Shown here: positions 63,143 to 64,000 of the stretch, piece by piece | Layout: every line of letters starts with the position of its first letter | Numbering within the stretch: position 1 is the first letter of the stretch | NCBI GenBank assembly: GCA_000231825.2 | Contig: AFXF02001781.1 | Location: 1 to 64,000 of the forward strand | Direction of reading: 5' to 3' | Source of the DNA: Tetrahymena elliotti 4EA | Lineage: Eukaryota; Ciliophora; Oligohymenophorea; Hymenostomatida; Tetrahymenidae | DNA length: 64,000 nucleotides | The notes under the pieces: generated by a model | Database searches by the model: none | What the model was told of the DNA's origin: nothing | What the model saw: the letters and a program-made list of their open reading frames with translations, nothing else | Translations under genes and position numbers: made by a program

Positions 63143-64000
63143 TTTTTATTTTACCTAATTGTAATTATTAATTAATTTCTTTTATTTTTTAATTAATTTA
63201 TTTGGATTATCTTTGCTTTAATATTATTTTTATTTTATTTTGATTCTTTCCTTAGATAATCTTATCAAGAAAACTCAATGAATTGAATCAATAGCTTTCA
63301 AATCTCTTATGCCCAATTACATTTAATCATTCATACTCAACACACAATCAAACAAAAACACACACACATATTCGAAAAATTAAGTTAATCTTTCTTTTAT
63401 AATTTTCATGATTCCTCTTGATATTTATTTTTTTATTCCGATTATCTGTCTTACCCTTCTTTTTTCCCATCATTTTTGATCTATACAGACAGGTAACCAG
63501 ACAAAAAAATAGATAGATAACCAAGAATTAAAGGCTTTACTTATTTTTTATTCTATCTCTTTTTATAGATCAATAGAAAGCAATACAAAAATATTCAACT
63601 AATTAATATTTTAGTTTATAAAATTTGATTTTTCAAAGGTTAATAACTTTATCTACTTCAACTTATATAAGTTTTCATTTATTATATTAATTAACTAATT
63701 TATCTTTTATAAACAAAATATCTTTTAGTTAAATTTAAGAATTATTTTCTATCAGCAATATAATCGAATAAATTTAAAATAGATAGGTAATCCAAAAAAA
63801 AATTTTATATAAAATAGATACATATCTTTATTTTAAAGATAATATAAAATTATTGTTGCTTTTCTCGTTAGAAACAAATAGATTTTTTTTATACTTTTAT
63901 ACAATATTAATCTTTAAAGCAATTATTATTTTATTATTTATCAATCTTTTACTATTTTTAGTTGATGGATATTAATTTAAATATCTTGAAAAATTTAATT
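63143..64000. other. 5' flank and intergenic, no gene called
   Basis: AT-rich region upstream of the type I membrane protein gene. It has CA-rich (63340-63370) and TAGATAGATA simple stretches but no protein-like frame before the window ends. Confidence 0.6.

Noticed and set aside
1..64000. Many in-frame TAA/TAG as evidence of pseudogenes
   Set aside because: They fall at non-conserved and Gln positions of well-conserved proteins, and the recognised genes terminate at TGA; this is the ciliate nuclear code.
1..64000. Telomere repeats, chromosome-breakage sequence, transposase genes, tRNA or rRNA genes
   Set aside because: No GGGGTT arrays, no recognisable breakage-site 15-mer, no transposase-like frames and no cloverleaf tRNA with conserved boxes were found by eye.

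Overview
This window looks like macronuclear DNA of an oligohymenophorean ciliate, most likely Tetrahymena or a close relative. It is very AT-rich, and long frames with clear protein homology are full of TAA and TAG, which read as glutamine; the recognised genes end only at TGA. Introns are GT-AG, AT-rich and roughly 50 to 550 bases. That is longer than the tiny introns typical of Paramecium and argues for Tetrahymena or Ichthyophthirius. I found no bacterial operons, CRISPR arrays, tRNA or rRNA genes, telomere arrays or transposons. Exon models were built by hand from splice sites and reading phase. For most genes the exon lengths sum to a multiple of three, which is independent support.

Layout. 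1.9-5.1 kb (+): leucine-rich-repeat protein with roughly one repeat per exon. 7.2-8.3 kb (+): a doubtful orphan frame. 8.7-12.8 kb (-): 1193-residue protein with an Rdx/SelW-like CxxC domain and three CHORD-like Cys/His modules. 12.8-14.7 kb (-): LamG-like protein directly upstream, possibly part of the same gene, with a one-base frameshift. 17.7-19.4 kb (-): Gln-rich orphan. 23.0 kb (+): UNC119 lipid-cargo chaperone. 24.6 kb (+): GSKIP-domain protein. 25.2-28.0 kb (-): CCCH zinc finger plus ankyrin repeats. 28.5-34.8 kb (-): giant secreted-then-membrane surface protein. 35.7 kb (+): PAM16/TIM16 import-motor subunit with a long acidic tail. 37.4 kb (+): ATG8 with a pre-exposed C-terminal glycine. 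38.7-43.2 kb (-): plasma-membrane-type Ca2+-ATPase. 46.2-47.7 kb (-): single-exon multi-pass membrane protein. 48.05 kb: compact nested inverted repeat. 48.9-53.9 kb (+): cyclic-nucleotide-binding-domain protein. 54.8-56.8 kb (+): JMJD6-type JmjC oxygenase. 57.6-59.4 kb (+): CK2 regulatory beta subunit. 60.1-61.5 kb (+): Gln/Asn-rich orphan. 61.8-63.1 kb (-): type I membrane protein, possibly V-ATPase-accessory-like.

The genes are independent eukaryotic housekeeping and ciliate-specific loci, with no operon-like cooperation. Several belong to signalling and membrane biology (UNC119, GSKIP, Ca2+ pump, CNBD protein, CK2 beta). The large gene-poor stretches (14.7-17.6, 19.4-23.0, 43.2-46.2 kb) are AT-rich and hold nothing I can call. 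The most unusual items are the Rdx plus CHORD-like architecture, the LRR gene built from symmetric phase-2 exons, the Gly-terminated ATG8, the acidic-tailed PAM16, and the cloverleaf-like element at 48.05 kb.
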